Of a stretch of 64,000 nt of DNA, positions 49,522-58,420 are shown piece by piece. The notes beneath the pieces are model-generated. The model was not told the DNA's origin and did not search any database. It saw only the letters and a program-made list of their open reading frames with translations. A program made the position numbers and the translations under genes. The stretch comes from Nosema muscidifuracis (taxonomy: Eukaryota > Microsporidia > Nosematidae): the NCBI GenBank assembly GCA_028335825.1, contig JAIOKI010000027.1, positions 124,001 to 188,000 of the forward strand. The letters run 5' to 3'. The stretch's first letter is position 1. Every line of letters starts with the position of its first letter.

Positions 49522-49962
49522 ATGGTTATTTTAAAAACATTTGATAATGAACAATTCGTTTTTGAAGATAAATATCTTAATAAATCTAATCTTCTACAGA
49601 ACGTATACAATCACACAGTTTTAATAGAACCTATACCTATTCTCGTAGATTCTAAAATACTTAATATAATATACAAGTTTATGAAAATAGATACATCTTT
49701 ACTCTCTAAATCATACAATCCGTATGATATTAAATTTAAACAGACTGATTTAGATTTTTTTAGTGGATATGATTGTGATACACTTATTGAATTATCTAAT
49801 GGGTGTAGTTATCTTGAATATAACTATTGTTTAGAGCTTTGTTGTAAAATGATAGCAGAGAAACTGAAAAATAAAAGTGTAAAAGTATTGAAGAATCAGC
49901 TTGGAAATTCAGGTGAGAGTCTTGATACCAGTGATTTTGATTGGGTGTCTTCAGATGAATAA
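49522..49962 (+). CDS. Skp1-like SCF ubiquitin-ligase adaptor
   Basis: 146 aa, near the Skp1 length of about 160. The N-terminus (VILKTFDNEQFVFEDKYLNK, then SNLLQNVY) is the BTB/POZ-like part, with PIPILVDSKILNIIYKFM matching the (P)LPNV.S.IL..V..Y block. The C-terminal half (LIELSNGCSYLEYNYCLELC, CKMIAEKLKNKS) matches L..LI.AANYL.I..LL...C..VA..IKGK. It ends DFDWVSSDE. It links F-box proteins to Cul1. Elongin C is the alternative, but the C-terminal F-box-binding helices favour Skp1. Confidence 0.82.
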   Translation: MVILKTFDNEQFVFEDKYLNKSNLLQNVYNHTVLIEPIPILVDSKILNIIYKFMKIDTSLLSKSYNPYDIKFKQTDLDFFSGYDCDTLIELSNGCSYLEYNYCLELCCKMIAEKLKNKSVKVLKNQLGNSGESLDTSDFDWVSSDE

Positions 49963-49967
49963 ATGTA

Positions 49968-50255
49968 AACTTAATTATAAATAGATTTTAATTTATTTAT
50001 TTTTAGTATAGCTGTAAAATTAATTATAAATGGATTTCAATTTTGTAGTTTTTATTGGATGACTGCAAAATACATGTAAAATTAATTGTATATTTTAATT
50101 CAGTTATTTTGATTGGATGACTTCAAAAATACATGTAAAATTAATTGTATATTTTAATTCAGTTATTTTGATTGGCTGACTGCAAAATACGTTAAAATTA
50201 ATTATAAATAGATTTCAATTTTGTGGTTTTTATTGGATGACTGCAAATTTATTAT
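49968..50255. repeat. 58-61-bp tandem repeat, four to five copies
   Basis: TTGGATGACTGCAAAATACA recurs with its GGATGACT (or GGCTGACT) at 50057, 50115, 50174 and 50235. Each is preceded by TAAAATTAATTGTATATTTT or ATAAATAGATTTCAATTTTG. A fifth, partial copy lies at 49968-50000. It fills most of the gap between SKP1-like and eL13. Confidence 0.85.
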
Positions 50256-50315
50256 GTATCACAATGAAAACAAATTATTATATTAAAATTTTTATACATA
50301 AATATTAAAAATAAT

Positions 50316-50804
50316 TTATTCATAGCTAGAAATAGCTGACTTCTGAATAATTTCTACTTTAGGAGTCTCTCTCTTCAATGGCATAATTCTTCCTAATACT
50401 TGTTTAACTTGACTTTCCTTAGCTTCTTTACCATTCTTAAAAATAGTAATCTTGCTCATATATTCCTTAATTCTCTCTACATTTAGATCAAAAGTTTCTT
50501 TATTCATATTTCTTCTTCTATTGTCAACAGAGATTCCTACTCTTCTAGCATAATTTACTTCTAAACCAGCTTCGTTAAGTTCTTCTGGTGTAAATCCTCT
50601 ACCCAATCTCTGCTTCATATTATATCTGATGGTTGGACATCTAACTATTGGACAGAGTTTTTTAAGTGGAGCTGGGTACACCCTACTAGCCTTTATAGCT
50701 CTATTCTTAGCACGTCTCTCGGCTCTACTCTTCTGGTTATGCCACTCTTTTACTCTCTTCATAGCATTTCTATGATTGTTTGGTAGAATGTGATTATTCT
50801 TCAT
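50316..50804 (-). CDS. RPL13: 60S ribosomal protein L13 (eL13)
   Basis: 162 aa from the ATG at 50804, directly after CCCC. The frame runs on upstream into the neighbour, but the CCCC-ATG and the family N-terminus ([13 protein letters not shown].....W.NQ) fix the start. Landmarks are [18 protein letters not shown] and [20 protein letters not shown], then LNEAGL...[15 protein letters not shown], all in the family order. Somewhat shorter than animal L13 (about 210). It is divergent from the uS9 gene with only 31 nt between the two ATGs. Confidence 0.93.
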   Translation of the reverse strand: MKNNHILPNNHRNAMKRVKEWHNQKSRAERRAKNRAIKASRVYPAPLKKLCPIVRCPTIRYNMKQRLGRGFTPEELNEAGLEVNYARRVGISVDNRRRNMNKETFDLNVERIKEYMSKITIFKNGKEAKESQVKQVLGRIMPLKRETPKVEIIQKSAISSYE

Positions 50805-50835
50805 GGGGTTAAAAATTTTTATTTTTTTGATCCCC
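50805..50835. promoter_or_regulatory. 31-bp bidirectional ribosomal-protein promoter
   Basis: The whole gap between the two divergent start codons is 31 bp: GGGG, then a TTAAAAATTTTTATTTTTTT core, then GATCCCC. Each end supplies CCCC immediately before its own ATG. Transcripts must therefore be essentially leaderless or begin inside the partner gene. Confidence 0.8.
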
Positions 50836-51303
50836 ATGGCTGAAACAAAGAAATCGGTAGTAACCCAGGGAAAACGTAAAACTGCTCTTGCCACTTGTAA
50901 GTGTACTGAAAGTAATGAGATGAGTATCTTAGTAGATAAGGTACCATACAAAATACTATCTAACAGATTAATGTTATCTAAGATTAAAGAAATAGTCTGT
51001 GTAGTTGATGAAGCTAATCTTAAGAACATGACTTTTACTATCACAACAAGAATGAAGGAAGGTGTAATAACTAATAAGAAAAACAATGGAGATGTAGCTA
51101 TGGCTTATGCAGTAAGAATGGCCCTTGCTAAAGCTATTGTTGCTTATTATGGTACTTATTTTGATGAATGGAAGAAACAAGAAATCAAGAAAGTATTAAT
51201 GACTTTTGATAGATACTGTTTGGTAGGAGACATTAGAAAGAAAGAACCAAAGAAGTTTGGTGGACCAGGAGCACGTGCAAGATACCAGAAATCTTACCGT
51301 TAG
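50836..51303 (+). CDS. RPS16: 40S ribosomal protein S16 (uS9)
   Basis: 155 aa from the ATG at 50836 after CCCC. An in-frame ATG at 50803 inside the eL13 start codon region is rejected. [18 protein letters not shown] matches the VQ.FGRKKTA.AVA.CK start, and [19 protein letters not shown] with the C-terminal [13 protein letters not shown] tail is diagnostic (uS9 ends in ...[10 protein letters not shown]). Sits at the subunit head, its tail reaching the P site. Internal spacing suits a complete protein. Confidence 0.95.
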   Translation: MAETKKSVVTQGKRKTALATCKCTESNEMSILVDKVPYKILSNRLMLSKIKEIVCVVDEANLKNMTFTITTRMKEGVITNKKNNGDVAMAYAVRMALAKAIVAYYGTYFDEWKKQEIKKVLMTFDRYCLVGDIRKKEPKKFGGPGARARYQKSYR

Positions 51304-51703
51304 AATAAATATTTCTAAATTTATTTTTTTAAGTCTAGTGAATTATGTTAAATTTTTTATTTTAGTTAAATTTTCTATTAAAAATGAAGTCTTTAGATTT
51401 TCTATTATAAATGAAATCTTTATTAGAGAATCTTTAAATTTTCTATTATAAATGAAATATTTTATTTAGCAAATCTTTAAATTTAATATTATAAATGAGA
51501 TATTTTATTTTGGTCAAATTTTGTTTTTCTATTAAAAATGAAAACTTAATTTTTTTAAATACAATATTTTATTCTCTATTTTTTCAAATGAACTATTTTA
51601 TTCTCTATTTTTTTAAATACAATATTTTTCTTAGTTAAATCTTTCATTTTTTCATTCGTCAATTTTTACACAACAATAATATTTTCCTTCTTTTTCGTCC
51701 CAA
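51304..51703. repeat. 400-bp gap with TTTCTATTATAAATGAAAT repeats
   Basis: The words AAATTTTCTATTAAAAATGA and ATTCTCTATTTTTTCAAATG recur at 35-60-bp spacing from 51350 to 51640. No gene. Confidence 0.6.
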
Positions 51704-51997
51704 ATGAATGATTTGAGAACAACAATAGGAATAATAGGAGATGAAGATACAATTAATGGATTCATGATATCAGGTATAGAATACAACACTAGAAACCCAA
51801 ACTTACTCCAAGCATCTTATAATACACCAGAAGAAGATTTAAAAAAGATGTTTATTACATTAGTAACTAGAAAAGACTTAGCTTTGATTTTGATATGCGA
51901 CTTCGTTTTTGAAAAAATACGTGACGAAATAGAAAAATTTGACAAAGATCTTCCTTCTATAATAGAAATACCTAGTAAAATAAAAGTTGTTAATTAA
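51704..51997 (+). CDS. VMA7: V-type ATPase subunit F (Vma7)
   Basis: 97 aa (usual 110-120), with CCCAA before the ATG. TIGIIGDEDTINGFMISGIE matches the family IGDEDT..GFLLAGIG start. FITLVTRKDLALILICDFVF matches F..F..R.DIAI.LI...V. The end PSIIEIPSKIKVVN matches PAILEIPSK. It is a stalk subunit in the V1 rotor. It converges with the Arl2-like gene, 15 nt apart. Confidence 0.93.
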   Translation: MNDLRTTIGIIGDEDTINGFMISGIEYNTRNPNLLQASYNTPEEDLKKMFITLVTRKDLALILICDFVFEKIRDEIEKFDKDLPSIIEIPSKIKVVN

Positions 51998-52012
51998 TAA
52001 AAATATATTTAT

Positions 52013-52525
52013 TTAGTTAAAAGATAAATTTTCTTTACATCTACATATAAACCAGTTAAAAGGTTCTTCTAAAGTTTTCTTATTGAGACCACTCACTTTA
52101 TAAACCTTTATATCATCATTTTCTATACATAAACTATTTCTACTTTCTAAACATAAATCTTCTTTATTTCCTAGTATAAGAATAGGAACTCCGGGTATAT
52201 CATTGACTACTCGGTTAAGATCATCTATATACTCTCTAGGATCTGACATGTCATATACAAATATTATACCATCACTTTTTTCAAAATAATTGTTCCAGTA
52301 TTCTTTAAAGATTACTTGTCCTCCTATGTCGTATACATAAAGAGATGTATTTAAATACTCACCTGTGTATAAAGAATATCCAAAAGTTGGATCTATAACT
52401 GAATTTGATATTCCTAATATATTATGTAAAATAGTAGTCTTACCAGCATTATCTAAACCTATACAGACTATTTTCAATTGACTACTTTCTTTTTTTAATT
52501 TTCTAATTAGTTTAAGAAATGTCAT
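52013..52525 (-). CDS. Arf-like small GTPase, Arl2-type
   Basis: 170 aa, CCCT before the ATG. The P-loop is GLDNAGKT (23-30), with switch II DIGGQ and NKED for guanine specificity. The segment VIDPTFGYSLYTGEYLNTSL aligns with Arl2's I.PT.GF.I.T.E, and YWNNYFEKSDGIIFVYD with YWRNYFE.TDG.IWVVD. Position 2 is Thr, so N-myristoylation (needed by Arfs) is excluded, as in Arl2, which is not anchored that way. Arl2 acts with tubulin cofactor D in tubulin folding and microtubule control. Other Arls cannot be ruled out. Confidence 0.83.
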   Translation of the reverse strand: MTFLKLIRKLKKESSQLKIVCIGLDNAGKTTILHNILGISNSVIDPTFGYSLYTGEYLNTSLYVYDIGGQVIFKEYWNNYFEKSDGIIFVYDMSDPREYIDDLNRVVNDIPGVPILILGNKEDLCLESRNSLCIENDDIKVYKVSGLNKKTLEEPFNWFICRCKENLSFN

Positions 52526-52675
52526 AGGGAAAAAATATCATGAAGATAAAAATATTTATAATTTAATATAAAGATCGTTATATTGTACAAAAGATAATAT
52601 ATTTATTATAAATTGATTTTATAAGAAGTAACAATGTAATAAATGGAATAGTTTTATATTGATCTAGTAATTCAA

Positions 52676-52748
52676 GCTCCGATAGCGTAATGGCTAACGC
52701 GTCTGCCTTCTAAGCAGAAGATTGCGGGTTCGAGTCCCGCTCGGAGTG
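52676..52748 (+). tRNA. tRNA-Arg (anticodon TCT)
   Basis: 73 nt. The acceptor stem GCTCCGA pairs with TCGGAGT (one G-U), and the discriminator base is G. D-arm GATAGCGTAATGGCTAACGC-like. The anticodon stem TCTGC/GCAGA encloses the loop CTTCTAA with anticodon TCT at 52709-52711. The T-arm is GCGGGTTCGAGTCCCGC. No intron and no encoded CCA. A T-run follows directly (GATTTTTTG) as a Pol III terminator. It reads AGA codons, the dominant Arg codon here. Confidence 0.95.
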
Positions 52749-52967
52749 ATTTTTTGTATTTTTTTACTGTATTATAATTTCTATTTATAGAAATATTTTT
52801 TCTTAATTTTATACTATAAAATATTATCTATCATATTTTATACTATAAATATATTTTCTATTGAATTTTCTACTTATAAAATATTTTTTCTTACTTTTAT
52901 AATATAAAATATTATCTATTATATTTTCTACTATAAAAATATTTCATTTTTATACATCCTAAATCCA
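52749..52967. repeat. Short repeats between tRNA-Arg and the AAA ATPase
   Basis: TTTTATACTATAAAATATTATC and TTTTCTACTATAAA-type words recur four or five times at about 40-45 bp (52795-52945). No gene. Confidence 0.5.
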
Positions 52968-54227
52968 ATGGATAAGAAGTTATACGAGATACAATCAAAA
53001 CTTGAGTCAAAAGAATTACCAGAATACGTGTCATTTATACCACCTGAAAAACGTGATAATGAGATAACTAAGCTTTTAAGTTCTGTCTATAAAGATATTT
53101 TACCAGAAATAAGTAACAACAACAATCTTCTTCCTTTATTACATTCATACACTAATCTTCCTATAGAATGTGACATAGAAAATATAGAAAAATTACTTAG
53201 AAAATACGAACCAGTTAAATCTTCATTTTTTGATACAACAATTAATAGGGAAGAAATTAAAGATGGATTTAAAACTGCTAGTAATAAAATGATACAAAAT
53301 AATAAGAAAGAATCTTCTAATAAAGATATTGATGAAGATTCTAATATAGAGACACATATTCTAGAAAGAATTAAAAGTGAAATAGTAGAGAATGTTCATA
53401 ATATTAAATGGGATGATATAGTTGGATTAGATAATGTAAAAAGAATTATTAATGAAATTGTCTTGTGGCCAATGTTAAGACCTGATTTGTTTAAAGGCCT
53501 TCGTGGACCACCAAAAGGATTAATGTTATTTGGTCCACCTGGTACAGGTAAAACAATGATAGGAAAATGTATAGCTAGTCAATGCAAGGCTACATTTTTT
53601 AGTATAAGTGCCAGTTCATTAACTAGTAAGTGGGTAGGTGAAGGAGAGAAAATGGTGAGAGCTCTTTTTTATTTAGGCAGAAAAATGCAACCATCTGTGA
53701 TTTTTATTGATGAAATTGATTCCTTACTAAGTCAACGTAGTGAGAATGAAAATGAAGGAAGTAGAAGAATTAAAACTGAATTTTTAGTACAATTTGATGG
53801 AACAGCTACATCAAATGATGATAAAATATTAGTAATAGGAGCTACTAATAGACCTCAAGAAATTGATGAAGCTGCTGTTAGAAGATTAGTCAAAAGAGTT
53901 TATGTTTCTCTACCTGATAATGAATCAAGGATGAAGATGGTAGAAAATCTTGTTAAAGAATTTAAGAATAATTTAACCAGAGAAGATTTTGAAGAAATTT
54001 CTAAAATAACTGATGGATATTCCGGATCTGATATGTTCAATTTATGCAGGGAAGCTTCTTTAGAACCTTTAAGAGAAATTGATGACATAAAAAATTTTAA
54101 CTTGGAAAATACAAGAGAAATAAAAGTTAATGATTTTAAAAAGGCAGTTAGTCAAATCAAAAAGAGTGTAAGTAATAAAGATTTAGATCTTTATGTAAAA
54201 TGGAATGATACATATGGATCCCATTAA
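52968..54227 (+). CDS. Fidgetin-like AAA ATPase (FIGNL1-type)
   Basis: 419 aa. A short variable N-terminus (about 130 aa) is followed by a linker helix (LERIKSEIVENVHNIKWDDIVGL) and one AAA module. It has Walker A GPPGTGKT (189-196), pore SKWVGEGEKMVRALF, Walker B IFIDEID (245-251), and arginine-finger region GATNRPQEIDEAAVRR. The wording GLRGPPKGLMLFGPPGTGKT, IGKCIASQ and ATFFSISASSLTSKWVGEGE is close to FIGNL1 and beyond spastin/katanin. The C-terminal LYVKWNDTYG also matches. Family role: microtubule severing or Rad51 filament handling. The large N-terminal FIGNL1 region is mostly missing. Confidence 0.88.
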   Translation: MDKKLYEIQSKLESKELPEYVSFIPPEKRDNEITKLLSSVYKDILPEISNNNNLLPLLHSYTNLPIECDIENIEKLLRKYEPVKSSFFDTTINREEIKDGFKTASNKMIQNNKKESSNKDIDEDSNIETHILERIKSEIVENVHNIKWDDIVGLDNVKRIINEIVLWPMLRPDLFKGLRGPPKGLMLFGPPGTGKTMIGKCIASQCKATFFSISASSLTSKWVGEGEKMVRALFYLGRKMQPSVIFIDEIDSLLSQRSENENEGSRRIKTEFLVQFDGTATSNDDKILVIGATNRPQEIDEAAVRRLVKRVYVSLPDNESRMKMVENLVKEFKNNLTREDFEEISKITDGYSGSDMFNLCREASLEPLREIDDIKNFNLENTREIKVNDFKKAVSQIKKSVSNKDLDLYVKWNDTYGSH

Positions 54228-54385
54228 AAGATAATTAATTTAAAGTTTACGATATCTTTATCTTATAATAAGAGATTTAAAATTTCAACCTTTAAGAAAA
54301 AAAAGGTATATTCTATAAACAGATAAAATTCTATCTAATTTTTCATAATCTCTCTTTGTTATTAAAATATAATTTTCACCCTTAT

Positions 54386-55615
54386 ATGCCAATTTCTATA
54401 GATAATAATTGGATATCCAATAATATTCATTATTTTATAAATAAAAATGTTGTAATAATAACTGGTGCAGGGATATCAGTACCAAGTGGGATCCCTGATT
54501 TCAGATCTAAAACTGGAATATTTAAGGATATAAAAGATAAATACAAAATTAAAGGAGAAAATCTTTTTACATACAAATTTAGTATAGAAGAATCTACTAG
54601 ACAAATTTATCTAGAATATATACACGAACTTAAAACATTAGTCGACAAATCTAAACCAACAAATACACATAGATTTTTCAAATGGTACACAAAGAAATCT
54701 AATAAGTTAAGAGTATATACTCAGAATATAGATGGATTAGAGGAGAAAGGAGGACTTGAAAAAGATAATTTAGTATATTTACATGGGAATTTGAAGAATC
54801 TTAAATGTTTATACTGTGGGTTCACTACTGAATTTACTAACGAACTTCATAAAAATTTTAAATCTAATTTGGAATGCATGAAATGTTCAAAAACTAGTAA
54901 TGGAAGATTAAAAAGGGTTAAGAGATATTTACATACTAATATTATACACTATCATCAAGATCATCCTGAATCTGATCTCATATCCAAATGTATAGAATTT
55001 GATTCAGATTGTAATCTTTTTATAGTAGTAGGAACTAGTATGAATGTATTTGGTGTAAGGAATATGATAAAATACTTTACTAAATTAAAAAATAATAATA
55101 CTAAATGTATACTTGTAAATTTAGATAAATGTGGATCAGAAATGACTAAAAGATTTGATTATTTCTATAAGGGTACTTCAGATGATTTTTTTAATTCTGT
55201 AAAGAGTTCTATAGAAGATTATGATTTAGATATTTCAATACAAGATATTTCCATACATGAAGAAGATTTAACTAAAGACATGACTAATATTTCAATACAT
55301 AAAAACGATTCACCTAAAGACTTGACTAATGTTTCCATACATAAAAACGATTCACTTAAAGACATGACTAATATTTCAATACATGAAGAAGATTTAACTA
55401 AAGACATGACTAATATTTCAATACATGAAGAAGATTTAACTAAAGACATGACTAATATTTCCATACATGAAGAAGATTCACCTAAAGACATGACTAATAT
55501 TTCAATACATAAAAACAATTCACCTAAAGAAATGAATGTATTTAAAAAAATGAAAAGACTTTCATTAACAAGGGATGATATCGTAAATAACTTCTTGCGT
55601 TTATTCGAAGAATGA
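54386..55615 (+). CDS. Sirtuin (Sir2 family, Hst3/4-like) with C-terminal 14-aa repeats
   Basis: 409 aa from the ATG at 54386, which follows CCCTTAT. An upstream TTG in frame is not used. NAD site GAGIS (27-31) and GIPDFR; TQNIDG (112-117); catalytic H133 in YLHGN; zinc cysteines C141, C144, C164 and C167; VVGTSMNVFGVRN. HTNIIHYHQDHPESDLISKC matches the Hst3/Hst4 branch, which in yeast removes H3K56 acetyl groups. The C-terminal region has seven copies of a 14-aa unit ISIHEEDLTKDMTN (DNA 55247-55540). The catalytic domain appears complete. It converges with the next gene, one base apart. Confidence 0.9.
   Translation: MPISIDNNWISNNIHYFINKNVVIITGAGISVPSGIPDFRSKTGIFKDIKDKYKIKGENLFTYKFSIEESTRQIYLEYIHELKTLVDKSKPTNTHRFFKWYTKKSNKLRVYTQNIDGLEEKGGLEKDNLVYLHGNLKNLKCLYCGFTTEFTNELHKNFKSNLECMKCSKTSNGRLKRVKRYLHTNIIHYHQDHPESDLISKCIEFDSDCNLFIVVGTSMNVFGVRNMIKYFTKLKNNNTKCILVNLDKCGSEMTKRFDYFYKGTSDDFFNSVKSSIEDYDLDISIQDISIHEEDLTKDMTNISIHKNDSPKDLTNVSIHKNDSLKDMTNISIHEEDLTKDMTNISIHEEDLTKDMTNISIHEEDSPKDMTNISIHKNNSPKEMNVFKKMKRLSLTRDDIVNNFLRLFEE
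55247..55540 (+). repeat. 42-bp in-frame minisatellite in the sirtuin gene
   Basis: Seven tandem 42-bp units encode ISIH(E/K)(E/N)(D/N)(L/S)(T/P/L)KDMTN. Units 1, 4 and 5 are identical in protein and nearly so in DNA. The acidic/amphipathic repeat lies outside the catalytic domain. Confidence 0.9.
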
Positions 55616-55616
55616 T

Positions 55617-57035
55617 TTATTTAAAACAATCCCATATATCTGTATCAGAAATACTAGACTTATTTTTTATCTTCTTTCTATTTTTAGATTTATTAATAAA
55701 TTTATTTTTATATCTTCTATATTTCTTCTTTAATTTTTTTATCTTCATTTCTTTATACTTTAAATTATCTTTTAATTCTATAAAATCATTCTCCATCTCA
55801 CGAATGATATTTCCACATTTATCTAATTCAAAAATAATTTTAGATCTTTCTATATTCATAATACATGAAATTTCATTAAAAATGTTGGATATACCTAATA
55901 TTTCATTATTTATGTATTCTACAATATTAATTATTTCATATCTTAATCTGTTATTCTTATTTATTATTATATTTTTTATATACTTTTTATAAATTTCTAT
56001 ACAATAATCAATATTCATAGTACTAATTATATTTTTCAAATTACTTAATTCTTTGACAAGAAAAAGTTTTTGATTATTATATTTATCTATTAATAATAGA
56101 TTCTCATTCTGTAAATTCGTTTTCTCAAGATTTATTCTAGTTAAATTTTCTTTAAGAATATCAATCGTACTACCTATTCCCAATTTATAGTCTTCATATA
56201 ATTTAATCAAATTTTTATTTTCATTTTTTAATAAATCCCTTTCCTTTTCAATTTCAAATAGATTGTTAAAAGTTTCTGATTCTTTTGTTTTTAATGTGTT
56301 TAGCTCAGTATTTAATTTATCATTTTCTATGATTAACACTTTATTTTCTGATTTTAAAGTTTTAAATTTATTTTCAAATCTATCAATATTTAAAACTGCA
56401 TATTTTTTGAATTTTCTTAATGACATTCGCTTATCTCTTGAAATCTTTTTATTAACTTCATTTTTAATATCGATAACAGGTTTTAAATTTATTTTTTTAG
56501 AATCAGAAACATCTTTCGATATTATTTCTAATTTCTTAATCTTATTATTTCTCTCTATAAAATCTTCATAACTTTTTTTAGAATCAGAAACATCTTTCGA
56601 TACTATTTCTAATTCTTTAATCTTATTATTTCTCTCTATAAAATCTTCATAACTTTTTTTAGAATCAGAAACATCTTTCGATATTATTTCTAATTCTTTA
56701 ATCTTATTATTTCTCTCTATAAAATCTTCATAACTTTTTTTAGAATCAGAAACATCTTTCGATATTATTTCTAATTCTTTAATCTTATTATTTCTCTCTA
56801 TAAAATCTTCATAACTTTTTTTAGAATTTATTTTTATATTTTGATTATTAGATGATTCATGGGACTTCAATAATTCCATAGTATCACTATTTGATAAACT
56901 ACAGTTCAGTGCTTTAGATATTTGTAAAGATACATCATCATCATTATTAATATTTTGTTTGCTCCTTTTGAATAAAACTATCTGTTTAGGTTTGATAGGT
57001 GTTGAGTACCTGAAATTATGCTTTTTTTCTGGCAT
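55617..57035 (-). CDS. Coiled-coil protein with four 27-aa repeats
   Basis: 472 aa, starting MPEKKHNFRY. Residues about 72-180 hold four almost identical 27-aa units (SKKSYEDFIERNNKIKEL, EIISKDVSD; DNA 56500-56823). The remainder, about 200-440, is a long coiled coil ending in a very basic KKLKKKYRRYKNKFINKS stretch and an acidic tip, SDTDIWDCFK. It may be a structural or cytoskeletal protein; no family recognised. The ATG lacks CCC. Its stop lies one base from the sirtuin stop on the opposite strand. Confidence 0.75.
   Translation of the reverse strand: MPEKKHNFRYSTPIKPKQIVLFKRSKQNINNDDDVSLQISKALNCSLSNSDTMELLKSHESSNNQNIKINSKKSYEDFIERNNKIKELEIISKDVSDSKKSYEDFIERNNKIKELEIISKDVSDSKKSYEDFIERNNKIKELEIVSKDVSDSKKSYEDFIERNNKIKKLEIISKDVSDSKKINLKPVIDIKNEVNKKISRDKRMSLRKFKKYAVLNIDRFENKFKTLKSENKVLIIENDKLNTELNTLKTKESETFNNLFEIEKERDLLKNENKNLIKLYEDYKLGIGSTIDILKENLTRINLEKTNLQNENLLLIDKYNNQKLFLVKELSNLKNIISTMNIDYCIEIYKKYIKNIIINKNNRLRYEIINIVEYINNEILGISNIFNEISCIMNIERSKIIFELDKCGNIIREMENDFIELKDNLKYKEMKIKKLKKKYRRYKNKFINKSKNRKKIKNKSSISDTDIWDCFK
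56500..56823 (-). repeat. 81-bp in-frame minisatellite
   Basis: Four 81-bp copies (GAATCAGAAACATCTTTCGA at 56500, 56581, 56662 and 56743 on the plus strand) differ at only a few bases, implying recent amplification inside the coding sequence. Confidence 0.92.
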
Positions 57036-57471
57036 ACATAAAATTAAATATTATTTTTATATATTTTTGCATAAATTCTACAAACAAACTTTCTTTTTAA
57101 ATATTTTAAAATTAGTACAATAATTTAACTTGTATTGAATTTACGTTTTAAAAATATATTTCCAATATTACTAAAATTTATCTTACATGTAAATTATTCG
57201 ATCCTCATTTTTAAATTAATCTTAATGTCTAATAATTTATTATCATTCAAAAATAATAACGAGTATGATCTTTTTAAACTCTATTCTATCTCAAAATAGT
57301 CACATTATTAAATATAAAATTTTGATAGTATATTTTTTAATTTATGTATAAAAAAGGTAATAAGGCTGAGAATCGAAAGTTATTAATACAAAGACTTAAA
57401 TCAAAAATATAATAATATGCTGAATGAAAAAAAAAATAAAGTTCTTTCTCACTAGTTTATAATTTATAAAA
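57036..57471. other. 436-bp gap, no gene recognised
   Basis: AT-rich sequence without arrays. The segment next to 57472 carries the T-run terminator of the 5S rRNA gene. Confidence 0.5.
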
Positions 57472-57589
57472 AATTACAGCACCCAGCTTTTCCAAGCGGT
57501 CTCCCATCTTAGTACTAACTAGGCTCTTACTGGCTTAACTTCGGAGAGCTGACGAGTTCCGGTGCTTTACAGTAGATATGGCCGTAACT
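57472..57589 (-). rRNA. 5S ribosomal RNA
   Basis: 118 nt on the minus strand. It begins AGTTACGGCCATATCTACTG and contains AAAGCACCGGAACTCGTCAG, CTCCGAAGTTAAGCC, AGTACTAAGATGGGAGACCG and GGAAAAGCTGGGTGCTGTAA. All are conserved 5S blocks, including the internal A and C boxes. The ends AGTTACGGC and GCTGTAATT pair as helix I with two G-U pairs. A T-run follows. It stands alone, not in an rDNA repeat. Confidence 0.96.
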
Positions 57590-57976
57590 GAAAAATTAGT
57601 TCAATAATAATGCTAATTTACAATAATATCAATAATTATTAAGTATCTTAAAATTTAATTAATAAAATTAGAAATATTTATCATCTAAAAATATCACCAA
57701 TTATATTTTCAATAACTTGATAGTATGTATTTATAAACCACAAATATTGATTAAGTAATTATTAAGTATCTTATTATTTAACAATCAGCTTTCACTTAGT
57801 CTTTTTTACTAATTATAAATGAGTCATAAATATCATATATATATCTCATGTCATTAATATCTTAGATCGATAATCATTAATAATTAGATTTATTTTTATT
57901 TAAAATTAGTAATTAATCAAATAATTTAATTTGTTCGTTTAAAAGCAAATTAAAAAAAACTAAATGATTATCCCTA
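57590..57976. other. 387-bp gap, no gene recognised
   Basis: AT-rich region upstream of both the minus-strand 5S gene and the plus-strand ORF. A CCCTA start motif lies at its right end. Confidence 0.5.
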
Positions 57977-58420
57977 ATGTTTGCAGAGTTAAATGATAGA
58001 TCCTATAATTTCCAAAATCTATTATCATTCTGGAGATCAATTGACTCCAAAAATGATTTTAAGATAAATAATATAGAAAAGAAGAAAGCTCAAGTTGTTT
58101 ATTGTAAAACAGAGTGTCAAGCTGATAGTTTAAAAGATAGTAAAAGCAATGACACTAAGATTGAAAAGATTGAAAAAATAGTCTTTATAGAATATAAAAC
58201 TAGGAATGAATTGTCTTTTAATTCAATCTTAAAATTAAAAAGACCTGAAACTAGTGTAGGTGTTAATTCAACGGAAATTATAAAATATTCCGAGAAAAAG
58301 AAGAATTTTAATTTGATTTCTAGTTTATCTAAAATAATCTTTTGGATCTTGCTATTGATTCGAGAAGAAGGATACTATCCAATTATATCCTTCTTCTCGA
58401 AGTATTTCTATAAGAAATAA
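57977..58420 (+). CDS. Hypothetical protein with C-terminal membrane segment
   Basis: 147 aa; CCCTA lies directly before the ATG. The N-terminus MFAELNDRSYNFQNLLSFWR is followed by a charged middle with two cysteines (YCKTEC). A probable transmembrane or membrane-association segment lies at about 113-127 (LSSLSKIIFWILLLI). The last 20 residues are encoded by a perfect 16-bp inverted repeat and its loop (58359-58401). No family recognised. Confidence 0.65.
   Translation: MFAELNDRSYNFQNLLSFWRSIDSKNDFKINNIEKKKAQVVYCKTECQADSLKDSKSNDTKIEKIEKIVFIEYKTRNELSFNSILKLKRPETSVGVNSTEIIKYSEKKKNFNLISSLSKIIFWILLLIREEGYYPIISFFSKYFYKK
58359..58401. repeat. 16-bp perfect inverted repeat (hairpin)
   Basis: TTCGAGAAGAAGGATA (58359-58374) and TATCCTTCTTCTCGAA (58386-58401) are separated by an 11-nt loop. 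The arms are GC-richer than the surroundings and lie inside the last codons of the hypothetical gene. Confidence 0.9.

Noticed and set aside
50803-50835. Upstream in-frame ATG for uS9
   Set aside because: The extension lies in the shared promoter and uS9 proteins begin where the CCCC-ATG at 50836 places the start.
50805-51086. Upstream extension of the eL13 frame
   Set aside because: It is antisense to the uS9 gene; the eL13 start at 50804 follows CCCC and matches the family N-terminus.
54356-54385. N-terminal extension of the sirtuin from a TTG
   Set aside because: CCCTTAT-ATG at 54386 is the proper start signal and suits the family.
55219-55518. Cys/Met/Ser-rich frame antisense to the sirtuin repeats
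   Set aside because: It is the complement of the 42-bp minisatellite, with no start signal.
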